This document shows positions 63,223 through 64,000 of a stretch of 64,000 nucleotides of DNA, one piece after another; the stretch's first letter is position 1; every line of letters starts with the position of its first letter. The notes beneath the pieces were generated by a model. It was not told the DNA's origin and searched no databases. It saw only the letters and a list, made by a program, of their open reading frames with translations. A program made the position numbers and the translations under genes. The stretch comes from Thermoflexaceae bacterium (GTDB lineage: Bacteria; Chloroflexota; Dehalococcoidia; Tepidiformales; Tepidiformaceae): contig JABTUD010000002.1 of NCBI GenBank assembly GCA_015075555.1, positions 434,001-498,000 on the forward strand, read 5' to 3'.

Positions 63223-64000
63223 TTGCAATTGCCGCGCTTCGACGACCGGTGGGCGGCTCTTGCGCTTATCGCTGCACTGGCCCTTTCCCTGGTGGTGTAC
63301 TGGCCCGGACTCACCTCGCCCTTTCATGGCGATGACTATCGCTACCTGCTGGCCTCGCGCGACATGTCGGGGGGCGCGTTCCTTCGCGACGCGTTCTACC
63401 CGTGGGCAGACACGGCCGGGTCGGAGATAGCCGCGGACCACTGGCGACCGCTTTCGTGGACCTGGTTCCGGGTGCAGTATGTGGTCTTTGGCGAGGACCC
63501 GCTCGGCTATCACCTCACGAGTCTTGCCGCCCACCTGGCGGGGGTGTGGGTGGTATGGCTGCTGGCGCGGCGGCTTTCGTTCCATCCGCTCGGGGTGGCG
63601 GCTGCGACGCTTGCCTTCGCGGTTCACCCGGCTGGATTTGAATCGGTCACCTGGATTGCTGCACTCAGCCTTGTGGGCTTTCCGCTTGCTCTCGGCGGGC
63701 TGCTGGCCTTCATGGCAGCAGCCGAGTTGCCGGGCGGGCGGAAACGCTGCCTGTACCATGCGTTGGCGCTGTTCCTAATCACGGCCGGGCTGCTGAACCG
63801 CGAGACGGCGGTCGCTGTGTTCCCGGCGCTGGGCTGTTGGTATCTGCTGGTGGGGCGGCGCGCGAGCCTCCGCGAGCGGCGCGCCTATTTTCCACTCGTG
63901 CCGTACGTGGCCCTGGTGGCCGTCTATGCCCTGGCGAGCACGTGGTTCTTCACGGTGCGAAGCGATCAGAAGTTGAGTGCCGACGTCGGCGCCCTGGAGA
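63223..64000 (+). CDS. GT-C glycosyltransferase-like membrane protein (partial, runs off the window)
   Basis: About 259 residues visible from TTG 63223 (GAGGAGG 5 bp upstream), open to the window end. First membrane helix near 12-28, then FHGDDYRYL with the acidic pair in the first outer loop, as in GT-C (PMT/GT39-like) enzymes. Further helices follow, and NRETAV near 190 is typical of this group. Likely uses a lipid-linked sugar to glycosylate surface molecules. Confidence 0.75.
   Translation, partial: MQLPRFDDRWAALALIAALALSLVVYWPGLTSPFHGDDYRYLLASRDMSGGAFLRDAFYPWADTAGSEIAADHWRPLSWTWFRVQYVVFGEDPLGYHLTSLAAHLAGVWVVWLLARRLSFHPLGVAAATLAFAVHPAGFESVTWIAALSLVGFPLALGGLLAFMAAAELPGGRKRCLYHALALFLITAGLLNRETAVAVFPALGCWYLLVGRRASLRERRAYFPLVPYVALVAVYALASTWFFTVRSDQKLSADVGALE

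Overview
The window is a GC-rich bacterial chromosome segment (about two thirds G+C, strong third-position G/C, many GTG and TTG starts with clear GGAGG sites). The gene mix fits a Chloroflexota bacterium, possibly of the Dehalococcoidia side: a CheA-CheC-CheD-CheY-CheB-CheR cluster, several CaiB/BaiF CoA-transferases, a thiolase-like/DUF35 pair and a large soluble-looking molybdoenzyme. The taxonomy is inferred; no rRNA or tRNA was found.

Layout. 1-5.5 kb: chemotaxis operon; its receptor type appears again as an MCP at 58.3 kb. 5.5-13.9 kb: lipid or membrane enzymes, three CoA-transferase genes, a methyltransferase and small conserved proteins. 13.9-16.2 kb: a sulfur-handling operon (ArsR-rhodanese fusion, DsrE-like protein, sulfide:quinone-oxidoreductase-like flavoprotein) with a perfect palindromic operator at its start. 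16.3-22.8 kb: a frameshifted kinase, alpha/beta hydrolases, a three-repeat lipoprotein and a PrsW-like membrane protease. 22.9-25.4 kb: recF and dnaN, divergent, with a good promoter framed by a 10-bp inverted repeat.

25.4-33.5 kb is an accessory island beginning exactly at the 3' end of dnaN. Diverged copies of the dnaN end recur at 26.12 and 30.48 kb. Between and after them lie a duplicated DUF4258/DUF2283 module (one copy decayed), a HigBA-like pair, one complete and two partial HNH genes, a ParB-like gene followed by a truncated partner, a transposase-like remnant and a ZIP metal transporter. About 1 kb (31.0-32.1 kb) has no credible intact gene.

33.5-64 kb returns to core-like genes: a serine hydrolase, glutamate dehydrogenase, a large XRE/ATPase/TPR regulator, an acyl-CoA gene set (crotonase, fused double CoA-transferase, acyl-CoA dehydrogenase, nitronate monooxygenase), an E1alpha-E1beta-E2 2-oxoacid dehydrogenase operon, and the thiolase-like/DUF35 pair. 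The strongest discoveries are here. At 48232-48810 a carboxymuconolactone-decarboxylase/AhpD-like gene has an in-frame TGA exactly where the second Cys of its redox CxxC belongs, followed at the right distance by a 7-bp hairpin resembling a bacterial SECIS, so it is very probably a selenoprotein. At about 53.66-53.81 kb a yybP-ykoY-type (Mn2+) riboswitch overlaps a T6 terminator ahead of a short acidic protein and an MgtC-family gene. The large molybdoenzyme at 50.8 kb has a palindrome centred on its likely -10 box.

Together the metabolic genes suggest a heterotroph that activates, transfers and oxidises CoA thioesters, with metal and sulfur homeostasis modules. All functions are read from sequence patterns only.
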